Shown piece by piece: positions 1-8,833 of a stretch of DNA of 64,000 nt (the stretch's first letter is position 1; each line of letters begins with the position of its first letter). The position numbers and the translations under genes were made by a program. Source of the DNA: G965205725 sp965205725 (lineage in GTDB: Bacteria > Pseudomonadota > Gammaproteobacteria > Pseudomonadales > Halieaceae); NCBI GenBank assembly GCA_965205725.1, contig OZ242189.1, positions 2,976,001 through 3,040,000 of the forward strand, written 5' to 3'. Under the pieces are notes generated by a model. It worked only from the letters and a program-made list of their open reading frames with translations, had not been told where the DNA came from and did not search any database.

Positions 1-58
1 TTTAATACACCGGGTTAAAGTTGGTGCTTACTAACAGGTATATTGTGAGGAGCAGGGC

Positions 59-529
59 GTGAACATAAATCTGACGCTTATTGGCCAAATGCTGGCCTTT
101 GCGCTGTTTGTGGTTTTCTGCATGAAGTATGTGTGGCCACCAATTTTGGCAGCCATGGCAGAACGAGCAGAGAAAATTGCCGATGGTCTCGCCGCCGCAG
201 ACCGTGCCAGCCACGATTTGGAACTGGCGCAGGAAAAGGCGGTAGAGCGTCTTAAAGAGGCCAAAGAAGAAGCGGCAGGCATCATTGAGGCAGCGAACAA
301 GCGCGCCAATCAGATTGTCGAGGAGGCCAAAACGGCTGCCCGTGCCGAAGGTGATCGCTTGCAAGAGGCAGCGCAAGCTGAAATTGAGCAGGAAATGAAC
401 CGGGCGCGTGAAGAGCTGCGCAGCCAGGTTGCAGCACTGGCACTGGCAGGGGCAGAAAAAGTTCTGGCAGCAGAAATTGATCAATCCCACCATGTGGCGC
501 TGGTCGACAAACTGGCTGCAGAGTTGTAG
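59..529 (+). CDS. atpF: F1Fo ATP synthase subunit b
   Basis: Peripheral-stalk subunit b, which anchors F1 to the Fo membrane sector. The 156-residue length is the usual bacterial one. An N-terminal transmembrane segment (about residues 5-27, ending in VVFCMKYVWPPI) is followed by a long charged, Ala/Glu/Lys-rich helix that dimerises as a coiled coil. The start is a GTG preceded by GAGGAG about 6 nt upstream. It is the first complete gene of an atpF-H-A-G-D-C run on the same strand; atpB and atpE should lie just outside the window. Identification is firm from sequence and position. Confidence 0.97.
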   Translation: MNINLTLIGQMLAFALFVVFCMKYVWPPILAAMAERAEKIADGLAAADRASHDLELAQEKAVERLKEAKEEAAGIIEAANKRANQIVEEAKTAARAEGDRLQEAAQAEIEQEMNRAREELRSQVAALALAGAEKVLAAEIDQSHHVALVDKLAAEL

Positions 530-540
530 GGCGGGTATTG

Positions 541-1077
541 ATGGCTGAATTAAGTACCCTGGCCCGCCCCTATGCGCGAGCTGCGTTTGAATACGCTCGC
601 GGAAGTGGTCAACTGCCAGCCTGGTCTGAGCAATTGCGCTTGATTGCAGTGGTAACCGAGTCAGATGCGATAGCCGGTGTATTGGGCAACCCATCTTTGA
701 CAGCAGAGCAGCAGGCACAAACCCTGACGGATGTGTGCGGCGATAGCCTCAGTGAGCACGGCAAGAACTTTGTTGGGTTGCTGGCCAGCAATAAGCGCCT
801 GCCGCTGTTGCCGGAAATTTCGTCACTGTTTGAGCAGTACAAGGCCAACCAGGAAAAAACGCTGGATGTCACCATCTATTCTGCTTTTGACGTGGCTGAA
901 GATACCCAGCAAAGCCTGATACAAGGACTGCAAACTAAACTGGAACGAGAAGTGAAAGTCGATACCCGGGTTGACAAGAAATTGCTGGGCGGAGTTCTGA
1001 TTAGAACGGGTGACCTGGTGATTGATGGTTCCGTGCGCGGGCGCTTGAACAAGCTGTCCGCAGCCATGAATTCCTAA
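541..1077 (+). CDS. atpH: F1Fo ATP synthase subunit delta
   Basis: Delta subunit (OSCP equivalent), linking the peripheral stalk to the alpha3beta3 head. The N-terminus MAELSTLARPYARAAFEYA is characteristic of gammaproteobacterial AtpH, and the C-terminal LLGGVLIRTGDLVIDGSVRGRL is the conserved family signature. I chose the ATG at 541, giving 178 residues, over an in-frame TTG one codon earlier because the family begins with MAEL. It starts 11 nt after atpF stops, consistent with a single operon. Confidence 0.97.
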   Translation: MAELSTLARPYARAAFEYARGSGQLPAWSEQLRLIAVVTESDAIAGVLGNPSLTAEQQAQTLTDVCGDSLSEHGKNFVGLLASNKRLPLLPEISSLFEQYKANQEKTLDVTIYSAFDVAEDTQQSLIQGLQTKLEREVKVDTRVDKKLLGGVLIRTGDLVIDGSVRGRLNKLSAAMNS

Positions 1078-1106
1078 GCTGTTAGGCAATAGGTGAGGAA
1101 ATAGAA

Positions 1107-2651
1107 ATGCAACAATTGAATCCATCCGAGATCAGCGACATTATCAAGCAGCGCATCGATCAACTCGATGTGCAAAGCGAAGCCCGCAATGAGGGCACGA
1201 TAGTTTCTGTTACTGACGGGATTATTCGTATCCACGGCCTTACCGAGGTGATGTACGGTGAGATGATCGAATTTGACGGCGGCCTTTACGGCATGGCTTT
1301 GAACCTGGAGCGCGACTCAGTGGGGGCTGTGGTTTTGGGTGACTATCTGGGGCTGAAAGAAGGCCAGACCTGCCGCTGTACCGGCCGGATTCTTGAAGTA
1401 CCGGTTGGCCCGGAACTGCAGGGCCGTGTTATTGATGCCCTGGGTCATCCGATTGACGGGAAAGGCCCGGTTGGCACGACTCAAACCGATGCACTGGAAA
1501 AGGTAGCGCCGGGTGTTATTGCCCGCCAGTCAGTTGAGCAGCCGGTTCAAATTGGTTTGAAAGCTATTGATGCAATGGTACCGATTGGTCGCGGTCAGCG
1601 TGAGCTGATCATTGGCGACCGCCAGATTGGCAAAACGGCGATCACAGTAGATACCATCATCAACCAGAAAGATTCAGGCATTAAGTGTGTGTATGTCGCG
1701 GTTGGTCAGAAGGCTTCTTCGGTTGCGGCAGTGGTTCGCAAGCTGGAAGAGCACGGCGCAATGGAGCACACCATTGTCGTTGCGGCTAATGCCTCTGACC
1801 CTGCCGCCATGCAGTATCTGGCGCCGTTTGCCGGCTGTACCATGGGTGAGTACTACCGCGACCGCGGAGAAGACGCGCTGATTATCTATGATGATTTGAC
1901 CAAACAGGCCTGGGCCTACCGGCAGATCTCCCTGTTGCTGCGTCGCCCACCGGGCCGCGAAGCCTACCCGGGTGACGTGTTTTATCTCCACTCTCGTTTG
2001 CTGGAGCGAGCCGCGCGGGTCAATGCCAGCTACGTTGAAAACTTTACCCGCGGTGCAGTGAAAGGCAAAACCGGCTCACTGACAGCTCTGCCCGTGATTG
2101 AAACCCAGGCGGGTGATGTATCGGCATTCGTACCCACCAACGTAATTTCTATTACCGATGGTCAAATCTTCCTGGAAGCAGATATGTTCAACGCCGGCAA
2201 CCGCCCGGCGATGGATGCCGGTATTTCTGTATCCCGAGTCGGTGGGGCGGCGCAGACCAAAATTATCAAGAAGCTTTCAGGCGGCATTCGTACCGCATTG
2301 GCGCAGTATCGTGAACTGGCGGCTTTCTCGCAGTTTGCTTCTGATTTGGACGAAGCCACCAAAGCTCAGTTGGACCAGGGTGAGCGGGTCACCGAACTGA
2401 TGAAGCAAAAGCAGTATTCACCCCAGTCAATCGCTGAAATGGGTTTGATGCTGTACACGGCCAGCGAAGGTTATTTGAGCGACGTTGACGTCGACAAGAT
2501 TCTCGACTTTGAATCGGCGCTGCTGGCGTATGCTCATGCAGAGCACGGTGATCTGATGAAGAACATTGTTGAAACGGGTGATTACAACGACGAGATTGAA
2601 GCAGGCTTCAAGAGCCTGCTCGCAACCTTCAAGTCCACCCAGACCTGGTAA
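1107..2651 (+). CDS. atpA: F1 ATP synthase subunit alpha
   Basis: Non-catalytic nucleotide-binding alpha subunit of the F1 head, 514 residues, full length. The N-terminal MQQLNPSEISDIIKQRI and the P-loop GDRQIGKT (about residues 170-177) are diagnostic, as is the downstream stretch around 370-380 with the alpha-family VGGAAQTK motif. A good ribosome-binding site (GTGAGGAAA) lies just before the ATG. It is separated from atpH by 29 nt and from atpG by 6 nt. Nothing unusual was seen. Confidence 0.98.
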   Translation: MQQLNPSEISDIIKQRIDQLDVQSEARNEGTIVSVTDGIIRIHGLTEVMYGEMIEFDGGLYGMALNLERDSVGAVVLGDYLGLKEGQTCRCTGRILEVPVGPELQGRVIDALGHPIDGKGPVGTTQTDALEKVAPGVIARQSVEQPVQIGLKAIDAMVPIGRGQRELIIGDRQIGKTAITVDTIINQKDSGIKCVYVAVGQKASSVAAVVRKLEEHGAMEHTIVVAANASDPAAMQYLAPFAGCTMGEYYRDRGEDALIIYDDLTKQAWAYRQISLLLRRPPGREAYPGDVFYLHSRLLERAARVNASYVENFTRGAVKGKTGSLTALPVIETQAGDVSAFVPTNVISITDGQIFLEADMFNAGNRPAMDAGISVSRVGGAAQTKIIKKLSGGIRTALAQYRELAAFSQFASDLDEATKAQLDQGERVTELMKQKQYSPQSIAEMGLMLYTASEGYLSDVDVDKILDFESALLAYAHAEHGDLMKNIVETGDYNDEIEAGFKSLLATFKSTQTW

Positions 2652-2657
2652 GACGCT

Positions 2658-3524
2658 ATGGCAGCAGGAAAGGAAATTCGCACCAAGATTTCGAGTATCC
2701 AAAATACTCAGAAGATCACCAGCGCGATGGAGATGGTAGCGGCCAGTAAAATGCGCCGCGCTCAGGAGCGTATGCAAGTGGGCAAGCCCTATGCAGTGCG
2801 TATGCGTTCAGTTATGGGCCACCTGGCCAACGCCAACCCGGAACACAAGCACATGTTCATGGATCAGCGTGCCGTAAAGCGGGTTGGCTATATTGTTGTA
2901 TCCACTGATCGCGGGTTGTGTGGTGGCCTGAACATGAACTTGTTCAAAACCATGATCAAATCCATGAAATCCTGGGATGAGCAAGGCATCGACATTGATA
3001 TGTCGCTGATCGGTGGTAAAGCAGCCGGATTTTTCAATAGCTTTGGCGGCAATGTGCGTGCTGCGGTTCGCGATATTGGCGAAGAGCCACTGATTGCCGA
3101 CTTGATCGGCGGCGTTAAAACCATGTTGGATGCCTACGCTGAAGGCACCATCGACAAGCTTTATTTGGTGGGCAACCAGTTTGTAAACACCATGACTCAA
3201 AGCCCGGCGGTTGAGCAGTTGTTACCGCTTGAACCGGAAGATAACGACGATCTGAAGCACCACTGGGATTACATTTATGAGCCCGATGCCCAGGAACTGC
3301 TGGAAGGCTTGTTGACGCGCTATGTTGAGTCACAGGTGTACCAGGCAGTGGTTGAAAATGGCGCCTGTGAGCAGGCGGCGCGAATGCTGGCAATGAAAAA
3401 TGCCACTGACAATGCCGGCGACCTGATCGACGATTTGCAGTTGGTCTACAACAAAGCTCGCCAGGCAGCAATTACCCAGGAACTTTCTGAGATTGTCAGC
3501 GGTGCCGCTGCAATCAGTAATTAA
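2658..3524 (+). CDS. atpG: F1 ATP synthase subunit gamma
   Basis: Central rotor shaft of F1, 288 residues. The N-terminal helix with KEIRTKISSIQNTQKITSAM and MVAASKMRRAQ, and the C-terminal helix with MKNATDNAGDLI and YNKARQAAITQEL, form the coiled coil inserted in the alpha3beta3 head and are near-invariant in the family. STDRGLCGGLN is the conserved middle signature. It begins 6 nt after atpA and is followed 14 nt later by atpD, so it is clearly in the same transcription unit. Confidence 0.98.
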   Translation: MAAGKEIRTKISSIQNTQKITSAMEMVAASKMRRAQERMQVGKPYAVRMRSVMGHLANANPEHKHMFMDQRAVKRVGYIVVSTDRGLCGGLNMNLFKTMIKSMKSWDEQGIDIDMSLIGGKAAGFFNSFGGNVRAAVRDIGEEPLIADLIGGVKTMLDAYAEGTIDKLYLVGNQFVNTMTQSPAVEQLLPLEPEDNDDLKHHWDYIYEPDAQELLEGLLTRYVESQVYQAVVENGACEQAARMLAMKNATDNAGDLIDDLQLVYNKARQAAITQELSEIVSGAAAISN

Positions 3525-3538
3525 TTGAGGATACAAAC

Positions 3539-4936
3539 ATGAGCAGCGGACGTATCGTACAAATCATTGGCGCGGTTATCGACGTGGAATTCCCACGCGA
3601 CGCAGTGCCGCAGGTATACGACGCCCTGAAAGTGCCTGACAAAGGCCTGACTCTGGAAGTTCAGCAACAGCTCGGTGACGGTGTGGTTCGCGCCATCGCC
3701 ATGGGTTCATCAGAAGGGGTTAGCCGCGGTCTTTCAGTCGAAAACACCCAGGCGCCAATTTCAGTGCCGGTTGGCACCGAAACACTGGGCCGCATCATGG
3801 ATGTACTGGGCAACCCGATTGATGAGTGTGGCCCTATTGGTGAGCGCGCGCGCGCACCGATTCACCGCAAAGCACCAACCTATGAAGAGTTGGCCGCTTC
3901 CGACGAACTGCTGGAAACAGGCATCAAGGTGATCGACCTGGTTTGCCCTTTCGCGAAAGGCGGCAAGGTTGGACTGTTCGGGGGTGCCGGTGTTGGTAAA
4001 ACCGTGAACATGATGGAGCTGATAAACAACATCGCCATCGAGCACTCAGGGTTGTCTGTATTTGCCGGCGTGGGAGAGCGCACCCGTGAGGGCAACGACT
4101 TTTACTACGAGATGCAGGAATCAAAAGTTGTAAATATTGAAAACTTTTCTGAATCGAAAGTGGCCATGGTTTACGGCCAGATGAATGAGCCGCCCGGCAA
4201 CCGTTTGCGTGTTGCGCTGACCGGTCTGACCATGGCAGAAAAATTCCGCGACGATGGCCGTGACGTTTTGTTGTTTGTCGACAACATCTATCGCTATACA
4301 CTGGCGGGAACCGAGGTCTCTGCACTGCTGGGCCGGATGCCTTCGGCAGTGGGTTACCAGCCGACACTGGCACTGGAAATGGGTGAATTGCAGGAGCGTA
4401 TTACCTCCACCAAGACAGGTTCTATCACCTCTATTCAGGCGGTATATGTGCCGGCGGATGACCTGACTGACCCGTCACCGGCCACCACCTTTGCCCACCT
4501 GGATTCAACCGTTGTGCTGAGTCGTGACATTGCCGCGAAAGGTATTTATCCGGCGGTTGACCCACTGGACAGCACCTCGCGCCAGTTGGACCCGCTCCTG
4601 ATTGGTGCCGACCACTACGAAACAGCTCGCGGCGTGCAGTCTGTTTTGCAGCGCTACAACGAACTGAAGGATATTATTGCCATTTTGGGAATGGACGAAC
4701 TGTCTGAGGAAGACAAGTTGACAGTTGCCCGCGCTCGCAAGATTGAGCGTTTCCTGTCTCAGCCCTTCCATGTGGCAGAAATCTTTACCGGTTCCGCTGG
4801 CAAGTATGTTTCTCTGAAAGACACGATTGCCGGCTTTAAAGGCTTGTTGGCCGGTGATTATGATCACCTGCCAGAGCAGGCTTTTTATATGGTTGGCTCC
4901 ATTGAAGAAGCGCTGGAGAAAGAGAAGAGCCTCTAA
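3539..4936 (+). CDS. atpD: F1 ATP synthase subunit beta (catalytic)
   Basis: Catalytic beta subunit, 465 residues. The P-loop GGAGVGKT lies at about residues 148-155, and the catalytic Glu is in GVGERTREGNDFY (about residue 180). The DELSEED-region equivalent is present as DELSEEDKL. The segment LLFVDNIYRYTLAGTEVSALLGRMPSAVGYQPTL is typical of proteobacterial AtpD in sense, with every catalytic residue retained. A ribosome-binding site (TGAGGA) precedes the ATG. atpC follows after 1 nt, suggesting translational coupling. Confidence 0.98.
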   Translation: MSSGRIVQIIGAVIDVEFPRDAVPQVYDALKVPDKGLTLEVQQQLGDGVVRAIAMGSSEGVSRGLSVENTQAPISVPVGTETLGRIMDVLGNPIDECGPIGERARAPIHRKAPTYEELAASDELLETGIKVIDLVCPFAKGGKVGLFGGAGVGKTVNMMELINNIAIEHSGLSVFAGVGERTREGNDFYYEMQESKVVNIENFSESKVAMVYGQMNEPPGNRLRVALTGLTMAEKFRDDGRDVLLFVDNIYRYTLAGTEVSALLGRMPSAVGYQPTLALEMGELQERITSTKTGSITSIQAVYVPADDLTDPSPATTFAHLDSTVVLSRDIAAKGIYPAVDPLDSTSRQLDPLLIGADHYETARGVQSVLQRYNELKDIIAILGMDELSEEDKLTVARARKIERFLSQPFHVAEIFTGSAGKYVSLKDTIAGFKGLLAGDYDHLPEQAFYMVGSIEEALEKEKSL

Positions 4937-4937
4937 T

Positions 4938-5363
4938 ATGTTTATGACTATTCATTGCGATATCGTCAGCGCCGAGCAGGAGATTTTCTCCGGCCTGGTA
5001 GAGATGCTGGTCGCAACTGGCAGCCTGGGTGAGCTCGGCATCAGCTATGGTCACGCGCCACTGCTGACGGAATTGATTCCCGGCCCGGTGCGCATTGTGA
5101 AGCAAGACGGCGACGAAGAGATTTACTATGTTTCAGGCGGCTTTCTGGAAGTGCAGCCCGGCGTTGTCTCTATTCTTGCCGACACTGCGGTTCGTGCCGA
5201 CGACATGGACGAAGCCGCAGCCGAAGAAGCGCGCCAGGCCGCCGAAGCCGCGTTGACCAATCAAAGCGGCGACTTTGACTACAGCCGCGCATCGAGCCAG
5301 CTTGCCGAAGCGGCTGCTCAGTTGATGACTATTCAGAAGTTGCGCAAACAAGCCAAAAAGTAA
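4938..5363 (+). CDS. atpC: F1 ATP synthase subunit epsilon
   Basis: Epsilon subunit, 141 residues, part of the rotor and an intrinsic inhibitor of ATP hydrolysis. The N-terminal beta-sandwich begins MTIHCDIVSAEQEIFSG and contains GELGISYGHAPLLTEL and YVSGGFLEVQPGVVSILAD, all typical. The C-terminal helical hairpin is Ala/Glu-rich. I start at the ATG at 4938, one base after the atpD stop; the same frame stays open farther upstream, but that part overlaps atpD and does not resemble the family. It ends the atp operon. Confidence 0.96.
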   Translation: MFMTIHCDIVSAEQEIFSGLVEMLVATGSLGELGISYGHAPLLTELIPGPVRIVKQDGDEEIYYVSGGFLEVQPGVVSILADTAVRADDMDEAAAEEARQAAEAALTNQSGDFDYSRASSQLAEAAAQLMTIQKLRKQAKK

Positions 5364-5417
5364 GCGCGCCCGCAACCCCGCATTGTTGTTTTCAGGGCTT
5401 TGCGCTCTAATACTCTC

Positions 5418-6770
5418 ATGGCACTAGAAGTTATTATTCTCGCAGCGGGGCAGGGTGCTCGCATGAAGTCTGACCTGCCCAAGGTGCTGCACCCCATCGG
5501 CGGCAAGCCGATGCTGCAACACATCGTTGAAACCGCACAGGCACTGCTACCGCAAACCATCCACATTGTGATTGGCCATAGCGCCGCCGAGATTAGCACG
5601 GCACTGTCTCATCTCCAGGTGAACTGGGTTATTCAAACTGAACAGCTTGGCACTGGTCATGCGGTTATGCAGGCGCTGCCTGTCGTTGACGAGAACAGCG
5701 ATGTACTGGTGCTGGTTGGCGATGCGCCGGTGATCTCAGTCGGCAGCCTCAACAACTTGCTGCAACAGCAGAGCCCGGCATTGCTAACCGCCGTGGTTGA
5801 AGATACGGTCGGCTTGGGCCGCATCGTTCGAAACATCGCGGGTGATTTTACCGCCGTGGTAGAACATAAAGATGCCAGCGACGAACAGCGAACGATCACA
5901 GAAATCAGCGCGGGTGTGATCAAAGCAACAGCCAAACAGTTAAAACAGTGGTTGCCACAGGTTGAGAACAACAACCAGCAAGGCGAATACTACCTGCCCG
6001 ATATTTTAAGCCTGGCCATTCAAGACAACATTGTGGTAAATACCGCACGGGCTCAATCTGCAATCGAGGTGCGCGGCGTGAATGACAAAGCACAGTTGAA
6101 CCAGGCGGAGCGCGCACTTCAGCGACGCCTTGCCGAGGGCCTTATGGCTGAGGGCGTGACGCTGGTGGATGCGGGCCGTATCGACATTCGGGGCAGTCTC
6201 ACTTGTGGCAAAAATGTCTTTATCGATATCAATGCGGTGTTTGAAGGTGAGGTGGTGTTGGCTGACAACGTCCACATTGGTCCAAATTGTGTGCTGAAAA
6301 ATGCAGAGCTTGGAGAGAGCGTAATAGTGGAGGCGTTCTGTCATCTGGAAAACGCCAGGGCAGAGGCCGGCGCACGCATTGGCCCCTATGCGCGCCTGCG
6401 CCCTGGCACTCAACTGGGTGAAAACGCCAGGGTCGGCAATTTTGTAGAAACGAAAAATGCCAGCCTTGGTGCGCACAGCAAAGCAAACCACCTCGCCTAT
6501 ATCGGCGACAGCGAAGTGGGAGCGGGTGCAAACATTGGAGCTGGCGCCATTACCTGTAACTACGACGGCGCCAACAAACATAAAACAACGGTCGGCGACG
6601 GCGCATTTATTGGCTCCAACGCCACTTTAGTAGCACCCGTTAAAATCAGGGACGGCGCGTTTGTTGGTGCTGGCTCCACCATCACCAGGGAAGTAGGCGA
6701 AGAAGAACTGGCAGTGAGCCGGGCCAGACAACGCAATATCAAGGGTTGGTCGCGGCCAGAAAAAGAATGA
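5418..6770 (+). CDS. glmU: Bifunctional N-acetylglucosamine-1-P uridyltransferase / glucosamine-1-P acetyltransferase
   Basis: Makes UDP-GlcNAc for peptidoglycan and LPS by acetylating GlcN-1-P and then transferring UMP. The N-terminal Rossmann-like domain carries LAAGQGARMKSDLPKVLH, the pyrophosphorylase signature. The C-terminal half is a left-handed beta-helix of hexapeptide repeats ending in the acetyltransferase region with NLAYIGDSEVG-like and GAGAITCNYDG motifs. I chose the ATG at 5418, giving 450 residues, over an upstream TTG at 5400 because the family starts directly at VIILAAG. It follows atpC by 54 nt, as in Pseudomonas and relatives, and may be cotranscribed with the atp genes. 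Confidence 0.95.
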   Translation: MALEVIILAAGQGARMKSDLPKVLHPIGGKPMLQHIVETAQALLPQTIHIVIGHSAAEISTALSHLQVNWVIQTEQLGTGHAVMQALPVVDENSDVLVLVGDAPVISVGSLNNLLQQQSPALLTAVVEDTVGLGRIVRNIAGDFTAVVEHKDASDEQRTITEISAGVIKATAKQLKQWLPQVENNNQQGEYYLPDILSLAIQDNIVVNTARAQSAIEVRGVNDKAQLNQAERALQRRLAEGLMAEGVTLVDAGRIDIRGSLTCGKNVFIDINAVFEGEVVLADNVHIGPNCVLKNAELGESVIVEAFCHLENARAEAGARIGPYARLRPGTQLGENARVGNFVETKNASLGAHSKANHLAYIGDSEVGAGANIGAGAITCNYDGANKHKTTVGDGAFIGSNATLVAPVKIRDGAFVGAGSTITREVGEEELAVSRARQRNIKGWSRPEKE

Positions 6771-6811
6771 GTACGGCCGCATCCAGCAGATAAATCACAC
6801 CTGAGGACAGT

Positions 6812-8350
6812 ATGAACGATGTAAATATGCCGGTTCTGGTCGGCTGTGGTCAGTTGACTGACAAGAGCTCCCCTGAAGATGCAGCAACCCCCATTGAGTT
6901 GATGGCGGAGGTCGCGCGCAAAGCAGCGGCAGATGCGGGTCCTGCTGAACAATTACTGGCCGCAACTGACACAATTGCCGCAGTGGGCCTTGTAGTAGAC
7001 AGTCCTGAAAGTGGCAGTGATGCCCGGGGCATGGTTCGCAATGTCCCCCACTCGGTTTGCGTGGCGCTGAATATAGACCCGGCGGAAAAAATCTACACCT
7101 ATGCGGGCGGTAACACGCCGCAGATGTTGGTGAATCGCTACGCTGAGAAAATTTCTCAGGGCGAAGCCTCAGCGGTGTTACTGGTGGGGGCAGAGGCACT
7201 CAATACCATGATTACCAGGCTCAAGCAGGGCATGAACCTGGATGCCTGGGCGGACGCCAGCGGTGGTGACCCGCAGATGTTGGGCGAGCTGCGGGCCGCA
7301 GCAACTGACCACGAGGTGGCTTACGGTATCCATACGCCTTCTGTTTCCTACCCGTTATTTGAGAACGCACTGCGGAGTAAATATGGTTTGAGCCTGGAGG
7401 CTCACAGACACAAGATGGGTCGTTTGTATGAGGGCTTTAATCGCGTCGCTGCCGACAATCCCCTGTCCTGGTTTCCAACAAAACGCTCGGCAGAAGAAAT
7501 TGCCAATGTCAGCGACAGCAATCGCTATGTCGGTTTTCCCTACACCAAATTTTTGAATTCAGTTATCCAGGTCAACATGGGTGCCGCCGTCATTATGACC
7601 TCCGTGGCAAAAGCGAGAGAGTTGGGCGTGAGTGAAGACAGGCTGGTTTATTTGCACGGCTGTGCCGATGCCAATGAAATCTGGAATGTGAGTGAAAGGG
7701 TCAACTACCATTCGTCTTCCGCGATCCGTATCATGGGGGAAAAGGCCTTCGCCATGTCGGGCAGGTCAATTGATGATATGGATTATTTCGATATTTACAG
7801 TTGCTTCCCCTCGGCTGTTCAAATCGCCTGTGATGAACTGGGTATCGACCCGGATGACTCCCGTGGCTTGACGGTTACTGGCGGTTTGCCTTATTTCGGT
7901 GGCCCCGGCAATAACTATGTGATGCACTCTATTGCGACGATGATGGATAAGCTACGCGGCGACCCAGGCAAGTTTGGTTTACTCAATGCCAATGGCTGGT
8001 TTATTACCAAGCACTCGTTGGGCATCTACTCGACAACACCCGTTGCGGGACAATGGCAGCGGCAAAACCCGGCTGACTACCAGCAGAAAATTTTGGCTGA
8101 AGCTCACCCCGCCTTTACTGAATCACCCGCCGGGAAGGCAAGCGTGGAAACCTACACAGTGATACACGGCCGCCAGGGCGTTGAGCGGGGCCTGGTCATA
8201 GGCCTGCTTGAAGACGGTACACGGTTTATCGCGGCGACGCCCGATGACGAAGAGACTTTGCAGAAAATGATGAATCGGGAAATGGTGGGTGCCACCGGCA
8301 TGGTGAGCACCAACGGTGAGCAAAATCTGTTCGTTCCCGATTTCAACTGA
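6812..8350 (+). CDS. Thiolase-like acetyl-CoA acetyltransferase family protein lacking the nucleophilic Cys
   Basis: A 512-residue thiolase-fold protein of the SCP-x/acetyl-CoA acetyltransferase-like branch. The N-terminal MPVLVGCGQLTDK and the C-terminal GGLPYFGGPGNNYVMHSIATM match the overall thiolase layout. Where a classical thiolase has the acyl-accepting Cys (about residue 90), this protein reads YAGGNTPQMLVN, so the nucleophile is absent; the usual GHP motif is also altered. Carbon-carbon cleavage or condensation by the standard mechanism is therefore doubtful, and the substrate is unknown. A ribosome-binding site (CTGAGGACAG) precedes the ATG. A VOC-family gene follows 31 nt later and may be cotranscribed. 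Confidence 0.8.
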   Translation: MNDVNMPVLVGCGQLTDKSSPEDAATPIELMAEVARKAAADAGPAEQLLAATDTIAAVGLVVDSPESGSDARGMVRNVPHSVCVALNIDPAEKIYTYAGGNTPQMLVNRYAEKISQGEASAVLLVGAEALNTMITRLKQGMNLDAWADASGGDPQMLGELRAAATDHEVAYGIHTPSVSYPLFENALRSKYGLSLEAHRHKMGRLYEGFNRVAADNPLSWFPTKRSAEEIANVSDSNRYVGFPYTKFLNSVIQVNMGAAVIMTSVAKARELGVSEDRLVYLHGCADANEIWNVSERVNYHSSSAIRIMGEKAFAMSGRSIDDMDYFDIYSCFPSAVQIACDELGIDPDDSRGLTVTGGLPYFGGPGNNYVMHSIATMMDKLRGDPGKFGLLNANGWFITKHSLGIYSTTPVAGQWQRQNPADYQQKILAEAHPAFTESPAGKASVETYTVIHGRQGVERGLVIGLLEDGTRFIAATPDDEETLQKMMNREMVGATGMVSTNGEQNLFVPDFN

Positions 8351-8381
8351 GGCAGTAGACGATAGCAGGAGGGCGATTTAG

Positions 8382-8816
8382 GTGCTCAATATTCAAGCAG
8401 TTAATCATGTGGGAATTCGAATTGGGGATAGAGTCCGCTCCATCGGTTTCTATGAAGTTCTCGGATTTGTACTGGAAACGGATACCGGCTTTGAAGACGG
8501 CCACCCGATTGTGATGCGCCATCCCTCGGGGGTCGTACTCAATTTGTTGGGGCCCTCCAATACAGCGGGCGATCACAATATTTTGATGGATGCCGACGAA
8601 AAGCACACGGGAATTACCCATGTGGCCCTGACCGTTGCCTCGCTGGCAGTTGCGAGAGAATTTGTAGAAGAACGGGGTATCGCGATTACCGGTTCTTTCA
8701 GTTTTGGAAGGATGTCAGCAATTTTTATCCGCGACCCGGACCGCAATGTTATTGAGCTGGACGCCTATAATGGCGCTGAGGAAACCGGGCCGGGAGACTA
8801 TGCCCAGCACCCCTAG
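8382..8816 (+). CDS. VOC (glyoxalase/dioxygenase) superfamily protein
   Basis: A 144-residue single-domain vicinal-oxygen-chelate protein. The N-terminal half contains AVNHVGIRIGDRVRSIGFYEV and the C-terminal half ITHVALTVASL and FIRDPDRNVIELD, the two beta-alpha-beta-beta-beta modules of the fold. Potential metal ligands are the His in VNHVGI, the His in THVAL and the Glu in VIELD. The start is a GTG with a strong GCAGGAGGG ribosome-binding site. The substrate cannot be assigned; glyoxalase I-like or aromatic dioxygenase-like activity are both possible. Confidence 0.8.
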   Translation: MLNIQAVNHVGIRIGDRVRSIGFYEVLGFVLETDTGFEDGHPIVMRHPSGVVLNLLGPSNTAGDHNILMDADEKHTGITHVALTVASLAVAREFVEERGIAITGSFSFGRMSAIFIRDPDRNVIELDAYNGAEETGPGDYAQHP

Positions 8817-8833
8817 GCCTTTTTCAGGGACGC

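Noticed and set aside
3924..4373. Long antisense frames within the atp operon and other conserved genes
   Set aside because: They are shadows of GC-rich codon use in well-supported genes, with no domains of their own.
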